DNA from: an uncultured Bacteroides sp.
GTDB lineage: Bacteria; Bacteroidota; Bacteroidia; Bacteroidales; Bacteroidaceae
NCBI GenBank assembly: GCA_949288715.1
Contig: CASELH010000051.1
Span: 1-60,817, forward strand
DNA length: 60,817 nucleotides
Reading direction: 5' to 3'
Shown: in pieces, positions 33,912 through 42,764 of the stretch
How the letters are laid out: the number at the start of each line of letters is the position of its first letter
How positions within the stretch are numbered: position 1 is the first letter of the stretch
Program-made: the position numbers and the translations under genes
Notes under the pieces: model-generated
What the model was told of the DNA's origin: nothing
The model's database searches: none
What the model saw: the letters and a program-made list of their open reading frames with translations, nothing else

Positions 33912-35747
33912 ATGAAAAACGCTTTATCTACCCTCTGGCTGCTGCTCGTGGCAGCCTTGCTGGCAGCATCCTGCCAAGAAGAAGAAACCGTGACCGACCT
34001 GCCCGGCGTGTCGCAATCCACCTGGACCACAGGCGTCACCATCGCTGCCGACGAGACATCGGCCGAATACACTTTCCAGGCCGCCGGGCCGTGGATAGCC
34101 AGCAGCCAGCAGAGCTGGTGCAAGGTCACCACCAAGGGTCAGGCAGGCGCCTCCACGCTGACCCTGACCTTCGAACCCAACCCCTCGCGCGAGGAGCGCA
34201 CCACGCTTATCTCCATCGCCTTTACCGACGGATACAAGGGCGACAGCTTCGTGGTGACCCAGGAAGGGAACCTCGATGCCGAAGAACCCGTGGAGGAAGG
34301 CCTGATGATGAACCACTACTTCGACGAATTCCTCTCGGCCTACTACCTGTGGAATGCCGAATACCGCGCCATGGAGCGCGACCTCAACACGCCCTACGTG
34401 GACGACAGCAACAACTTCTTCACGCAATCACTACTACAGTTGGGGCGCACCACGGGCGCAAACAACCTGGACTATAAGAACGGACACCTCTACTCCTATG
34501 TGACCCGCACGCCGTCCACCCGCACCGCCGAGACCCGCGCCGCAGGCGAAGAGATAGACCACAGCCGCTACGGCCTCGAAAAGACGATGATAGACAGCTA
34601 CGGCATCAGCGGGCTGACCCTGGTAGAATTCTCGGACGCATGGGGAATAGGCATACGGAGCGTGTATCCCGGCTCGCCGGCAGAACAGGCCGGACTGAAA
34701 CGTGGCGACATGATAATAACAGTGGATGACCAGTACATGGACACGCAGACAGCAGCGACCACTTTCGCCATGGAGCTTTGGTACCCCTCCTCCGCCTCTA
34801 CCGCCCGTCTCTTATTGATTGACGGCACTGAAGTATCCCTCACCGCAACCCGCCTCTACCCCACCCCCGTGCTGGCGCATGACGTGTTCGAGGTGGGCGG
34901 CGCGCGCATAGGTTACCTCAACTACTCCGACTTCGACGCCGCCTACGACAACGACCTGCTCCTGGCCCTGCGCGACCTGAAGGCCGAGGGCGTGGACGAA
35001 CTCATCCTGGACCTGCGCTACAACGGCGGCGGACACGTGATGAGCGCCAACCTGCTGACCAGCATTATCGCCGGAAGCCAGGCCGACGGACAGCCATTTG
35101 CCTACTACCGCTACAACGACGAGCGCATGGCCGACGTGGAAGGCACCACGAAGGAGACCGGCATGGAGTATGACGCACAGGTAGACCGCTTCAAGGAAGA
35201 ATTCTACTACAGCGACCAGACCGCCGCCGACGATGCCGACTACGGCAACATAGACTTCAGCCGCGAGGGCCTCAACCTGGAGCGCCTGTACGTGCTCACC
35301 ACCGGCAGCACGGCCTCGGCCAGCGAGCTGGTCATCAACTCGCTGCGCGGCATAGGCATCGACGTCCGCACTGTGGGCGAAACGTCCAACGGCAAGAACG
35401 TGGGCATGGAGGGCGGCAACTTCAAGCTGGACGGCTACATGTACGACCTCTACCCCATCACCTTCCAGAGCTACAACGCCGACAACTACTCCATCCCCGC
35501 CACCGGTGTGGAGCCCGACATCGCTGCTGAAGACTGGAACCCGAGCTTCGGCTACCTGCCCTTCGGGCCGGACGAGCCGATGATTGCCGCCGCCATCGAA
35601 AACATCACGGGCACCACGACCCGCACCGTCGCCACCAAGGCCGCCGCAAGGCCCGCGAAGAGAATGCAGCAGGCAGACGTGCTCCGGGCAGCCCGGCAAC
35701 ACCCGCAGGGCATGATTGTGCTGCGCGACAAAGTGAACGAAAACTGA
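33912..35747 (+). CDS. BACON-domain S41 (C-terminal processing type) serine protease lipoprotein
   Basis: 611 residues. The lipobox LLAASC gives Cys about 17. A BACON-like all-beta domain spans ~35-125 (YTFQAAGPWIASSQQSWCKV ... SFVVTQEGN). An S41 helical cap follows (MNHYFDEFLSAYYLWNAEYR), then a PDZ-like segment (VYPGSPAEQAGLKRGDMIIT) and the protease core with Ser469 (GSTASASEL) and Lys495 (SNGKNVG). It is probably surface or periplasmic. The C-terminus ends HPQGMIVLRDKVNEN, echoed by a small frame at 37431-37490. Confidence 0.92.
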   Translation: MKNALSTLWLLLVAALLAASCQEEETVTDLPGVSQSTWTTGVTIAADETSAEYTFQAAGPWIASSQQSWCKVTTKGQAGASTLTLTFEPNPSREERTTLISIAFTDGYKGDSFVVTQEGNLDAEEPVEEGLMMNHYFDEFLSAYYLWNAEYRAMERDLNTPYVDDSNNFFTQSLLQLGRTTGANNLDYKNGHLYSYVTRTPSTRTAETRAAGEEIDHSRYGLEKTMIDSYGISGLTLVEFSDAWGIGIRSVYPGSPAEQAGLKRGDMIITVDDQYMDTQTAATTFAMELWYPSSASTARLLLIDGTEVSLTATRLYPTPVLAHDVFEVGGARIGYLNYSDFDAAYDNDLLLALRDLKAEGVDELILDLRYNGGGHVMSANLLTSIIAGSQADGQPFAYYRYNDERMADVEGTTKETGMEYDAQVDRFKEEFYYSDQTAADDADYGNIDFSREGLNLERLYVLTTGSTASASELVINSLRGIGIDVRTVGETSNGKNVGMEGGNFKLDGYMYDLYPITFQSYNADNYSIPATGVEPDIAAEDWNPSFGYLPFGPDEPMIAAAIENITGTTTRTVATKAAARPAKRMQQADVLRAARQHPQGMIVLRDKVNEN

Positions 35748-35776
35748 CATAATTAATAAAATGCTATCTTTTACAG

Positions 35777-35802
35777 ATTTTCCTCCCCTTTGGGAGGAAA
35801 AT
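35777..35802 (+). terminator. hairpin after the S41 gene
   Basis: ATTTTCCTCCC-CTTT-GGGAGGAAAAT, an 11-base-pair perfect stem with a tetraloop, 30 bases after the stop. A- and T-rich flanks make it a plausible terminator in either direction. Confidence 0.6.
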
Positions 35803-35856
35803 TAAGTCAACACAGCATTTTGCGCCTCCTCTTCGACAGCAAAGTCCTCATTATAA

Positions 35857-35902
35857 AATAACCTTGGAGAGATTGAATGTGTTGAATCTCTCCAAGGTTA
35901 TT
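35857..35902. repeat. perfect 18-bp inverted repeat
   Basis: AATAACCTTGGAGAGATT (35857-35874) and its exact complement (35885-35902) with a 10-base loop. No T-tract follows. It lies between convergent genes, so it may be a terminator or a leftover mobile-element end. Confidence 0.7.
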
Positions 35903-36000
35903 CTATGACAAATGAAGTTAATGGCAATAAGTACCACTTTGCAGCACACAGCACTCAATAAACGTACCGTTCGTAAAACAAAATATTTGTGACCAAAAGT

Positions 36001-36696
36001 TTAGAACTCCACACCCAATTTGATGTTAAAACCACCGCAATTCAATCTACCGTAATAAAATTCTAATTTTTGCATAGTATAACCTATGCCCAAATTTAAA
36101 GCAAGATCTTCATTGAAACCAAAACGGCAGCCAACTGTAGGCGAGAGATAAAAACCAGTGGAATCATAAACCGTATAACCGACCTTCAAATCCACATACG
36201 GCGTAATCCAATGGTTTAAAATGTCTGCACGAAAATCTGCATAAATAGGAATTTCCACTAACTCTGCATCATAATAATAATGTACTCCTGTTCCTAAACC
36301 GACATAAAAATAGGGACAAAACTGATAGCCATGAGATGTATTAAATTCTACGCGATCTATACCAAAAGTTCCAGTACCTACCGTGTAACCTAAATTTATA
36401 AATCCCCGATAACCTATCTTTACCCCATTTCCGTCGAAGTTAGAATTTCGTTGAAACCCCATTCCATTACGATAAGCAATGTTTTCTTTGGTAATCTTCT
36501 CCACCTCGGACATCTTATAAGCAAAAATACTCCCATCGCTAGTTTGAATCTTCAAAGATTCACCGGGAACTTGTTCGATCACGACACCTTTAATAACACT
36601 TCCATTTTTCAAATAAACTACTTCTTGCAGATTTTGAGCAAAACTCATAACAAATCCGCTCATGCACAATAATAATACAAATAATACTCGTTTCAT
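36001..36696 (-). CDS. exported protein with N-terminal SH3-like segment and beta-barrel C-terminus
   Basis: 231 residues; the base composition is clearly more A+T-rich than the neighbours. A signal peptide ends near FVMSFAQ. Residues ~25-70 (VVYLKNGSVIKGVVIEQVPG, LKIQTSDGSIFAYKMSEVEK) resemble a segment seen in many Bacteroidales envelope proteins. The rest has outer-membrane-like strands (GYRGFINLGYTVG, FYVGLGTGVHYYYDAEL) ending in FNIKLGVEF with a terminal Phe. The -7 box TAATTTTG is at 36725-36732. Function unknown. Confidence 0.7.
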   Translation of the reverse strand: MKRVLFVLLLCMSGFVMSFAQNLQEVVYLKNGSVIKGVVIEQVPGESLKIQTSDGSIFAYKMSEVEKITKENIAYRNGMGFQRNSNFDGNGVKIGYRGFINLGYTVGTGTFGIDRVEFNTSHGYQFCPYFYVGLGTGVHYYYDAELVEIPIYADFRADILNHWITPYVDLKVGYTVYDSTGFYLSPTVGCRFGFNEDLALNLGIGYTMQKLEFYYGRLNCGGFNIKLGVEF

Positions 36697-36814
36697 AAAT
36701 GTAATTTTATTTATTTTTATTGCGCAAAATTAGAAAGAAAAGATCCAAAAGAACTGTGTAAAGCATAGCGTAAGATCCTACAAAAATGTAGCAACTAATT
36801 TTACATTCCAAAAA

Positions 36815-37033
36815 TTAATCATGCAGTTCTCTTTCTACAGAATCTGATACATCTTTAAAAAAATTATGTCGAAGGACACGTGAAATACGTGCAAGCAACG
36901 TTATGTCTATATTTTCCCGCTCAAAAATATCATAGACATTTGTACGGTGACAAGAAAGTTTCCGCGCTAGCCACGTTACAGAGCGCTCTTGCCGTATAAG
37001 TTCTTCCTTGATAAGTTTTCCAATAGCTTCCAT
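36815..37033 (-). CDS. small helix-turn-helix DNA-binding protein
   Basis: 72 residues from MEAIGKLIKEELIRQERSVT. The HTH is WLARKLSCHRTNVYDIFERE (about 21-40), then NIDITLLARISRVLRHNFFK. It resembles XRE-type regulators reduced to one domain. The longer frame to 37105 has a hydrophobic, unlikely leader. A+T-rich, as is its neighbour at 36001. Confidence 0.7.
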   Translation of the reverse strand: MEAIGKLIKEELIRQERSVTWLARKLSCHRTNVYDIFERENIDITLLARISRVLRHNFFKDVSDSVERELHD

Positions 37034-37388
37034 AGAACCGTTATGTGTTAATAAGCAAAAGACGTGGGTTATACATTTACTTATCTCAAGGTTAGGCCTT
37101 CGCATTGCCCGTCAATGAAGATAAGCAACGCTGCCCACGCCCGTATGGTCGACGAAATACATGAAAGCATGTATTCGATAAACACATACACGGTGAACGT
37201 TTCGTTGCCATTTATCTTTTCATTGACTAAAGTTGCGAAGTTTAACCTTGAAAGATAAAAGTACGTAAAACGTCTCTCTAACAAAAATATGTCCTACTTC
37301 TGCCTCAACAGGCCAACAAGTTAAGACAATTGCAAAGGTAAAGTTTACAATCGAAAGATACAAATTATCAAAGAACAATAAAAACGGA
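37034..37388. other. A+T-rich intergenic region with minus-strand promoter and inverted repeat
   Basis: TACCTTTG (37333-37340, minus strand) with TTTG at 37361-37364 could drive the HTH gene through a ~290-base leader. AATACATG-AAAG-CATGTATT (37156-37175) is an inverted repeat in that leader. A 67-codon frame (37081-37284, minus) lies there too, but I see no family and do not call it. Confidence 0.45.
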
Positions 37389-37490
37389 ATGCATGCGAAC
37401 TATGACTTTTTTTACTCTGATTCTCTGTCCTATTTATTCCCGAAAGGCGTGATTATACTGCGCGACAAGTTGTTGGAGAGACAATACTAA
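37389..37490 (+). pseudogene. 33-codon frame resembling the C-terminus of the S41 protease
   Basis: The frame ends PKGVIILRDKLLERQY, matching PQGMIVLRDKVNEN at the end of the S41 gene 1.7 kb upstream. It starts with an ATG at 37389, but no other S41 sequence precedes it. Most likely a leftover of a deleted paralogue; a short expressed peptide is not excluded. Confidence 0.45.
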
Positions 37491-37565
37491 TAAAAATCTT
37501 CGCATTTTGCTTTCTTTCTCCGGATATATTCCCTACCTTTGACAGCACTAACGATGACAACATAG

Positions 37566-37650
37566 CCCTTAAGGCCTGCCCACCAAGCCTTTAAAGCCCC
37601 CCACGGTGGGCTTTAAGCACCAGCGAGCGGGGCTTTAAAGGCTGGGAAAC
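37566..37650. repeat. GGCTTTAAAGCCC-type short inverted repeats
   Basis: AAGCCTTTAAAGCCCCCCAC-GGTGGGCTTTAAGC followed by GCGGGGCTTTAAAGGCTGGG. Hairpins without a clear T-tract, upstream of the gene at 37696. Confidence 0.55.
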
Positions 37651-37695
37651 GAGACTTTAATAACCATATAGTTGAACCTTTAAAAAGAAAAAGTC

Positions 37696-38163
37696 ATGAA
37701 AAAGTTATTCGTTACACTGATGATGTGCCTGCTCACATCCACCGCCCTGTGGGCACAAGACGGCAAGTGGGGCATCGGCCTCAACCTGGGCTATGGCACG
37801 GACGTGCTGGGCGGACAGGCCTTCTTGGGCGGTCGCGTGCTGTACGACATCGACCCGCGCTTCGACGTAGTGGGCAGCTTTAACCGCTACTTCAAGGAGT
37901 ATGGCGCAAAGGTGTGGGACATCAATGCCGACTTCCACTGGAACGTGTACCACCACAACCTGTTCGAGGTGTACCCGTTGGTAGGTCTCACCTACTTGCA
38001 CCACAAATGGCCCGGCGACAATGACGGCGCATTCGGCGTGAACCTGGGCGGCGGCATCATGTTCAACATCACCGACCGTTGGAAGATAGGCGCCGAGCTG
38101 AAGGGCCAGATTATGAGCGACAGCCAGTTCGTTCCGCTCATGTCGGCCATGTATCGCTTCTGA
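37696..38163 (+). CDS. small outer-membrane beta-barrel protein
   Basis: 155 residues. A signal peptide (KKLFVTLMMCLLTSTALWAQ) is followed by about eight alternating strands (GIGLNLGYGTDVLGGQAFLG, FEVYPLVGLTYLHHKWPGD, FGVNLGGGIMFNI), and the C-terminal Phe of SAMYRF fits BamA-dependent barrels. It looks like an OmpA/OmpX-size barrel; ligand unknown. Confidence 0.75.
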   Translation: MKKLFVTLMMCLLTSTALWAQDGKWGIGLNLGYGTDVLGGQAFLGGRVLYDIDPRFDVVGSFNRYFKEYGAKVWDINADFHWNVYHHNLFEVYPLVGLTYLHHKWPGDNDGAFGVNLGGGIMFNITDRWKIGAELKGQIMSDSQFVPLMSAMYRF

Positions 38164-38296
38164 TGAAGACGCAAGCTATGCAATAAGCACATATCGCCAG
38201 GCAGCGGCTGCACGCACCGCCGTACATGCACAGTTACGGCAGGACGGGGCAGCCGCTGTTGTATCCGGCACACTTTAACCCCTCTATGCCAATCAC

Positions 38297-39634
38297 ATGA
38301 AAACCCCAATCACCCTACCCCACCCCCTGCGCACGCTGACCCGCGGCGTGCTGCTGGCCGCCCTGCTCGCGGCGGCGCCCACCCTCACGACGCAGGCGCA
38401 GACGGCCGCCTCCGCTCCCCAAGTGAAACAATGCCTCGCCCCCATGGAGCCCGTGGGCACGCCGCGCGGCATCGTGCCCGGACGGGTGGCCTGGAGCCAC
38501 GCCCCCGGTGCCGCCACGTGGGACGGCGGAGACAGCTACTGGTTTCTCGACCAACATAACGACCAAGCCAAGTGCGACTGGCTCATCACGCAGACGCTGT
38601 GCACCGTGGCCGACCGTGGCAGCGCCCGCGAGGCCTGGCAGGCCATCTTCGAGCACTTCAACCGCCGCGTGGGGCGCGGCACGCGCGGCTACACGCGGGG
38701 CGAACGCATCGCCATCAAGGTGAACAACAACAACACCTACTCGCATGCCGACAGCCCTGAGATAAACGCATCGCCCCAGCTCGTGCTCTCCCTGCTGCGC
38801 AGCCTGGTGGAAGATGCCGGCGTGCCGCAGGAGTGCATCACCGTGGCCGAGCCCAGCCGCTTCATCACCGACTACCTCTACCGCAAGTGCCATGACCGCT
38901 ATCCCGGCGTCTGCTTCGTGGACAACCAGGGCGGCGACGGCCGCCTCAAGGCCGGCTATAAGCCCGACGCCATGGCCTACTCGCAGGACAACGGCCCGCT
39001 GGCGCGCGGCATCGCCACCGCCTTTACCGAGGCACGCTACGTCATCAACATGGCCCTGCTGAAGGGGCACGTGGGCCAGGGCGTCACGCTGTGCGGCAAA
39101 AACTGGTATGGCACCATGAGCATCCACGCCGACTGGCGGAAGAACTTCCACAACAACTTCAACCAGAGCCGCGACGGACAGCCCCGCTACATCACCTTCG
39201 TGGACTTCATGGGCCACCGCGACCTGGGCGGAAAGACCGTGCTGTGGCTCATAGACGCCCTCTACGGCTGCAAGAAGGTGGACGGCAAGCCCGCACCCCG
39301 CTGGACCATGGCCCCCTTCGACGGGCAGTGGCCCTGCTCGCTGCTGGGCAGCCTGGACCCCGTGGCCATCGACATGGTGGGCAATGACTTGCTCATAAGC
39401 CAGTTTCCCGACATGCCCGATGCCGACTACTCCGACATGTACCTCCTGGAAGCCGCCCAAGCCCACCAGGACCCCTCGGGCACCCGCTACGACCCCGAAG
39501 GCGACGGCATCCCCCTGCCCTCCCTCGGCGTGGCCGAGCACTGGAACAATGCCCGCGACAGGCAGTACTCGGGCAAGGGCATCGAGCTGGTGTACATAGA
39601 AGCCCCCTCCCTCCTCCCCCCTCAGGGGAAGTGA
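38297..39634 (+). CDS. exported DUF362 domain protein
   Basis: 445 residues. A signal peptide ends near LTTQAQT. The DUF362 core includes GERIAIKVNNNNTY, SPQLVLSLLRSLVEDAGVPQ, ARYVINMALLKGHVGQGVTL and LGSLDPVAIDMVGNDLL. Some DUF362 proteins carry Fe-S clusters; no ferredoxin CxxCxxC motif is visible here. Function unknown. The last residues (PSLLPPQGK) are encoded by a pyrimidine-rich stretch with CCCCCTCAGGGG and may also be repeat-derived. Confidence 0.85.
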   Translation: MKTPITLPHPLRTLTRGVLLAALLAAAPTLTTQAQTAASAPQVKQCLAPMEPVGTPRGIVPGRVAWSHAPGAATWDGGDSYWFLDQHNDQAKCDWLITQTLCTVADRGSAREAWQAIFEHFNRRVGRGTRGYTRGERIAIKVNNNNTYSHADSPEINASPQLVLSLLRSLVEDAGVPQECITVAEPSRFITDYLYRKCHDRYPGVCFVDNQGGDGRLKAGYKPDAMAYSQDNGPLARGIATAFTEARYVINMALLKGHVGQGVTLCGKNWYGTMSIHADWRKNFHNNFNQSRDGQPRYITFVDFMGHRDLGGKTVLWLIDALYGCKKVDGKPAPRWTMAPFDGQWPCSLLGSLDPVAIDMVGNDLLISQFPDMPDADYSDMYLLEAAQAHQDPSGTRYDPEGDGIPLPSLGVAEHWNNARDRQYSGKGIELVYIEAPSLLPPQGK

Positions 39635-39688
39635 CCCGGCTGAATCGTATTTCTAAACTTTATAACAAATCAAACGCCTTGAACTGGA

Positions 39689-39847
39689 GGTGTGTCAAAG
39701 CCTATGAACGCTTTCAAAATGTTATATATTAGGCGCGGATTACGCGGAATAACGCGGATTTAATAAGCTTAATCCGTGAAATCCGCGTAATCCGCGCCTA
39801 GCGTAATCCGCGCCTAAAAGAAAGCATTCAAAGGGTTCTGACACACC
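39689..39847. repeat. R2 MITE-like inverted repeat, complete
   Basis: Ends GGTGTGTCAAAGCC and GGGTTCTGACACACC are inverted. Inside, GAACGCTTTC/GAAAGCATTC and the GCGGATTACGCGGAATAACG core with its complement. One core unit (GCGTAATCCGCGCCTA) is duplicated near 39789-39815. Confidence 0.9.
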
Positions 39848-39902
39848 TCCCAGGGAGAGGCTGGACAAGCGGCTCGCCGGACTACTGACCCCGGAGGAAT
39901 AA

Positions 39903-39990
39903 AAAACAGGCGTAGCATCATCGCCGAGCGGGCGATACTACGCCAGCTTCCTGGCGTTCCTACCCCCGCTCGGTAGCGTAGGAACGCCGG
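39903..39990. repeat. R7 short palindromic repeats
   Basis: GCGTAGCATCATCGCCGAGC, GGGCGATACTACGCC and CCTACCCCCGCTCGGTAGCG, with GCGTAGGAACGCC. The unit is shared with the end of ybeY. With R2 it fills 39635-40003; no gene is seen. Confidence 0.7.
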
Positions 39991-40003
39991 GAAACCTGTG
40001 TAA

Positions 40004-40459
40004 CTAACCTTCAACAGCCTGCGTTTGCTCTTCCCTCTTCATCCGCTTTTTCCCCTTCCGGTAGAGAATAACGAGCAATACTATCAACACTACAACCAGC
40101 TTGCCGCCGTAAGCATCCCAAAACGGTATGTGTATCAACGAGTCCAGGTCATCTACTTTAAGGTCGGTCTTGATGGATGCCAGCGTCTCGGGGTCGATGA
40201 CGTAGTAGGTGTCCTTTTCCTGCTCGGTGAAGCAGACGATTTCTCCCTCCTCCACCGTCCAGACGGGGATATAGGCTATTTCGAACACCGTGTACATGCA
40301 GCCCAGGTCCACGTGCAGGCCGTCGCTGTTTTTATATTCGTCGGGCAAGGTGGCTACTTTGGCGATTTTTTGGTGCTCGCCCACCGGTATGCCGCGGGCT
40401 TGCGCTTCGGTTGCAAAGCATGCAATCAAAGCCATCAGGATGAACAGACTTCTTTTCAT
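40004..40459 (-). CDS. membrane-anchored periplasmic hypothetical protein
   Basis: 151 residues. A signal peptide ends near TEAQARG. The periplasmic part includes DLGCMYTVFEIAYIPVWTVE and CFTEQEKDTYYVIDPE. A single C-terminal transmembrane helix (LVVVLIVLLVILYRKGKKRM) leaves a short basic cytosolic tail. No family is recognised. The -7 box TACTTTTG is at 40494-40501. Confidence 0.7.
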   Translation of the reverse strand: MKRSLFILMALIACFATEAQARGIPVGEHQKIAKVATLPDEYKNSDGLHVDLGCMYTVFEIAYIPVWTVEEGEIVCFTEQEKDTYYVIDPETLASIKTDLKVDDLDSLIHIPFWDAYGGKLVVVLIVLLVILYRKGKKRMKREEQTQAVEG

Positions 40460-40681
40460 AACTATATTCTTTTAGATTTTGTTTATAACTGTACAAAAGT
40501 ATGGCATTTATTCGTAATCCACATGACTTTTCTGTTAAAATGCAGTTTCTGCAAGAAAAAAGTCATTATAATCGTGCCGCAGGCCCAATCATCGTCCCAA
40601 AACCCGCAGGGCGAAGAGGCGGACAAGCGGCTTGCCGAATTCTTGTCCCGCCGATTGCTTGGCGTATACACCAGAAATCAG

Positions 40682-40689
40682 TACCTTTG
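40682..40689 (+). promoter_or_regulatory. -7 box (TACCTTTG) for ychF
   Basis: TACCTTTG, 41 bases before the ychF start. It follows ~190 bases in which nothing else is recognised. Confidence 0.5.
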
Positions 40690-40729
40690 CGCGGATTAAC
40701 CCGTCAACTAAAAAACTAATATATACGCT

Positions 40730-41833
40730 ATGGCATTAAAAGCAGGTATCGTGGGGCTGCCCAACGTGGGCAAATCCACCCTTTTCAACTGCCTGTCCAG
40801 CGCAAAGGCGCAGGCGGCAAACTTTCCATTCTGTACCATCGACGCCCAAATGGGGCAAGTGTCCGTACCCGACGAGCGGCTCACCCGCCTGGCCGAGCTG
40901 GTGCACCCGGGCCGCATTGTGCCCGCCGTGTGCGACATTGTGGACATCGCAGGGCTGGTGAAAGGCGCCAGCAAAGGCGAGGGACTGGGCAACCAGTTTC
41001 TGGGCAACATACGTGAATGCGACGCCATCATACACGTGCTGCGCTGCTTCGACAACGGCAACATCGTCCACGTGGACGGCTCCGTCGACCCCGTGCGCGA
41101 CAAGGAAATCATCGACACCGAGCTCCAGCTGAAAGACCTGGAGACCGTGGAAAACCGCCTGAAGCGCGTGGAGAAGCAGGCCAAGGTGGGCGGCGACAAG
41201 CAGGCCAAGACGGAGTACGGCCTCCTCACCCGCTACAAGGCCGCCCTGGAGCAAGGCCTCAGCGCCCGCACCGTCACCCCCCAGAACGAAGACGAAGAGA
41301 CCTGCGCCCGGCAGATGTTTCTGCTCACCACCAAGCCCGTGCTCTACGTGTGCAACGTGGACGACGCCTCTGCCGCCACGGGCAACGCCTACGTGGAGCA
41401 GGTGCGCCAGGCCATCAAGGACGAAGACGCCCAGCTGATGGTCATTTCCGCCCAGACCGAGGCCGACATTGCCGAACTGGAGAGCTACGAGGAGAAGCAG
41501 ATGTTTCTGGAAGACCTGGGCCTGAAGGAAAGCGGCTGCAACCGCCTCATCAAGGCCATCTACCGTCTGCTCAACCTGGAGACGTTCATCACCGCCGGCG
41601 AGATGGAGGTGAAGGCCTGGACCTATCACCGTGGCTGGAAGGCCCCGCAGTGTGCCGGCGTCATCCACACCGACTTCGAGAAAGGCTTCATCCGTGCCGA
41701 GGTCATCAAGTACGACGACTACATCAAGTACGGCTCCGAAGCCGCCGTGCGCGAGGCCGGCAAGCTGGCCGTGGAGGGCAAGGACTACGTGGTGCAGGAC
41801 GGGGACATCATGCACTTCCGGTTCAACGTGTGA
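40730..41833 (+). CDS. ychF: YchF/Obg-family ATPase
   Basis: 367 residues. G1 GLPNVGKST (8-16) and G3 DIAGLVKGAS are present. Where GTPases have NKxD there is a divergent G4 (LYVCNVDD), consistent with ATP preference. TGS domain at the C-terminus (AWTYHRGWKAPQCAGVIHTD, QDGDIMHFRFNV). A ribosome-associated translational/stress factor. The last base is 30 before the RhuM-PLD gene. Confidence 0.96.
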   Translation: MALKAGIVGLPNVGKSTLFNCLSSAKAQAANFPFCTIDAQMGQVSVPDERLTRLAELVHPGRIVPAVCDIVDIAGLVKGASKGEGLGNQFLGNIRECDAIIHVLRCFDNGNIVHVDGSVDPVRDKEIIDTELQLKDLETVENRLKRVEKQAKVGGDKQAKTEYGLLTRYKAALEQGLSARTVTPQNEDEETCARQMFLLTTKPVLYVCNVDDASAATGNAYVEQVRQAIKDEDAQLMVISAQTEADIAELESYEEKQMFLEDLGLKESGCNRLIKAIYRLLNLETFITAGEMEVKAWTYHRGWKAPQCAGVIHTDFEKGFIRAEVIKYDDYIKYGSEAAVREAGKLAVEGKDYVVQDGDIMHFRFNV

Positions 41834-41863
41834 CATCCATTAATAGAAACAGGCAACATTCAG

Positions 41864-42700
41864 ATGGACAATGAGAATGAAATCATACTTTACCAGCCTG
41901 ACCAGAATGTCAAGCTGGAAGTCCGTTTAAAAGGAGAAACCGTCTGGCTGACGCAAGCACAAATCGGCGAGTTGTTCGGCACAGGAAGGCAAGCCATAAG
42001 CAAGCACTTAAAGAACATCTTCAACAGCGAAGAACTGAAGGAAGATGCAGTGTGTTCCATTTTGGAACTAACTGCGGCAGATGGTAAGACATATAAGACG
42101 AAGACCTACAACCTGGACGCCATACTGTCTGTCGGTTATCGTGTCAACAGCAAGAATGCCACTTTGTTCCGCCAATGGGCCAACAAGGTGCTGAAAGACT
42201 ACCTGCTCCGTGGCTATGCCATCAACCGCCGCCTCGAGAAGCTGGAAAAGACCGTGGCCGACCACTCGGAGAAGATTGATTTCTTTGTCCGCACCTCCCT
42301 GCCGCCTGTAGAGGGCATCTTCTACGACGGGCAGATATTCGACGCTTACGCCTTTGCCACCGACCTGATAAAGTCGGCCAAGCAGAGCATCACGCTGATA
42401 GACAACTACGTGGACGAGACTACCCTGCTGATGCTCAGCAAGCGGAACAAAGGCGTGAAAGCCACCATCTATACCGGCAAAGCCGACAAGCGCCTGCTGC
42501 TCGACCTAAAACGGCACAACGAGGAATACCCGCCCATCGAACTGGCCGAATACAGGCAGGCGCACGACCGCTTCCTGCTCATCGACACGGAGGTTTACCA
42601 CATCGGTGCCTCGCTAAAAGACCTGGGGAAGAAATGGTTTGCCTTCGCCCGCCTGCATGTAGAACCGCAAGAACTGCTGGAAAGGATAAGAAAGGAATAA
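41864..42700 (+). CDS. RhuM-family N-terminal domain fused to a PLD-like domain
   Basis: 278 residues. Residues ~10-125 match the virulence RhuM family (VWLTQAQIGELFGTGRQAIS, KTYNLDAILSVGYRVNSKNA, FRQWANKVLKDYLLRGYAIN). A coiled linker follows (EKLEKTVADHSEKID). Residues ~150-270 read as a phospholipase-D-like fold (SITLIDNYVDETTLLMLSKR, QAHDRFLLIDTEVYHIGASL), with HDR in place of HxK, so catalysis is uncertain. The coding DNA contains GTTCCATTTTGGAAC (42054-42068). It probably acts with the ORF6N gene 64 bases downstream. Confidence 0.8.
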   Translation: MDNENEIILYQPDQNVKLEVRLKGETVWLTQAQIGELFGTGRQAISKHLKNIFNSEELKEDAVCSILELTAADGKTYKTKTYNLDAILSVGYRVNSKNATLFRQWANKVLKDYLLRGYAINRRLEKLEKTVADHSEKIDFFVRTSLPPVEGIFYDGQIFDAYAFATDLIKSAKQSITLIDNYVDETTLLMLSKRNKGVKATIYTGKADKRLLLDLKRHNEEYPPIELAEYRQAHDRFLLIDTEVYHIGASLKDLGKKWFAFARLHVEPQELLERIRKE

Positions 42701-42702
42701 AC

Positions 42703-42729
42703 TTTGAGGTCACAATTTGTGACCTCAAA
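42703..42729. promoter_or_regulatory. 27-bp palindrome, candidate operator
   Basis: TTTGAGGTCACAA-T-TTGTGACCTCAAA, perfect 13-base arms around one base, starting two bases after the RhuM-PLD stop and ending 35 bases before the ORF6N start. The odd centre and absence of a T-tract favour a protein-binding site over a terminator. A degenerate copy (21 of 25 bases) is inside the ORF6N gene at 42951-42975. Confidence 0.7.
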
Positions 42730-42764
42730 ATGCTGACTCTATATATAAACAATAAGAATCGACC

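Noticed and set aside
37081-37284. 67-codon minus-strand gene upstream of the HTH gene
   Set aside because: Placed plausibly after a promoter, but no family, unusual composition, and it overlaps an inverted repeat; not supported.
41834-41863. ychF and RhuM-PLD as one operon
   Set aside because: The 30-base gap allows read-through, but ychF is housekeeping and the downstream pair has accessory character; no functional link is visible.
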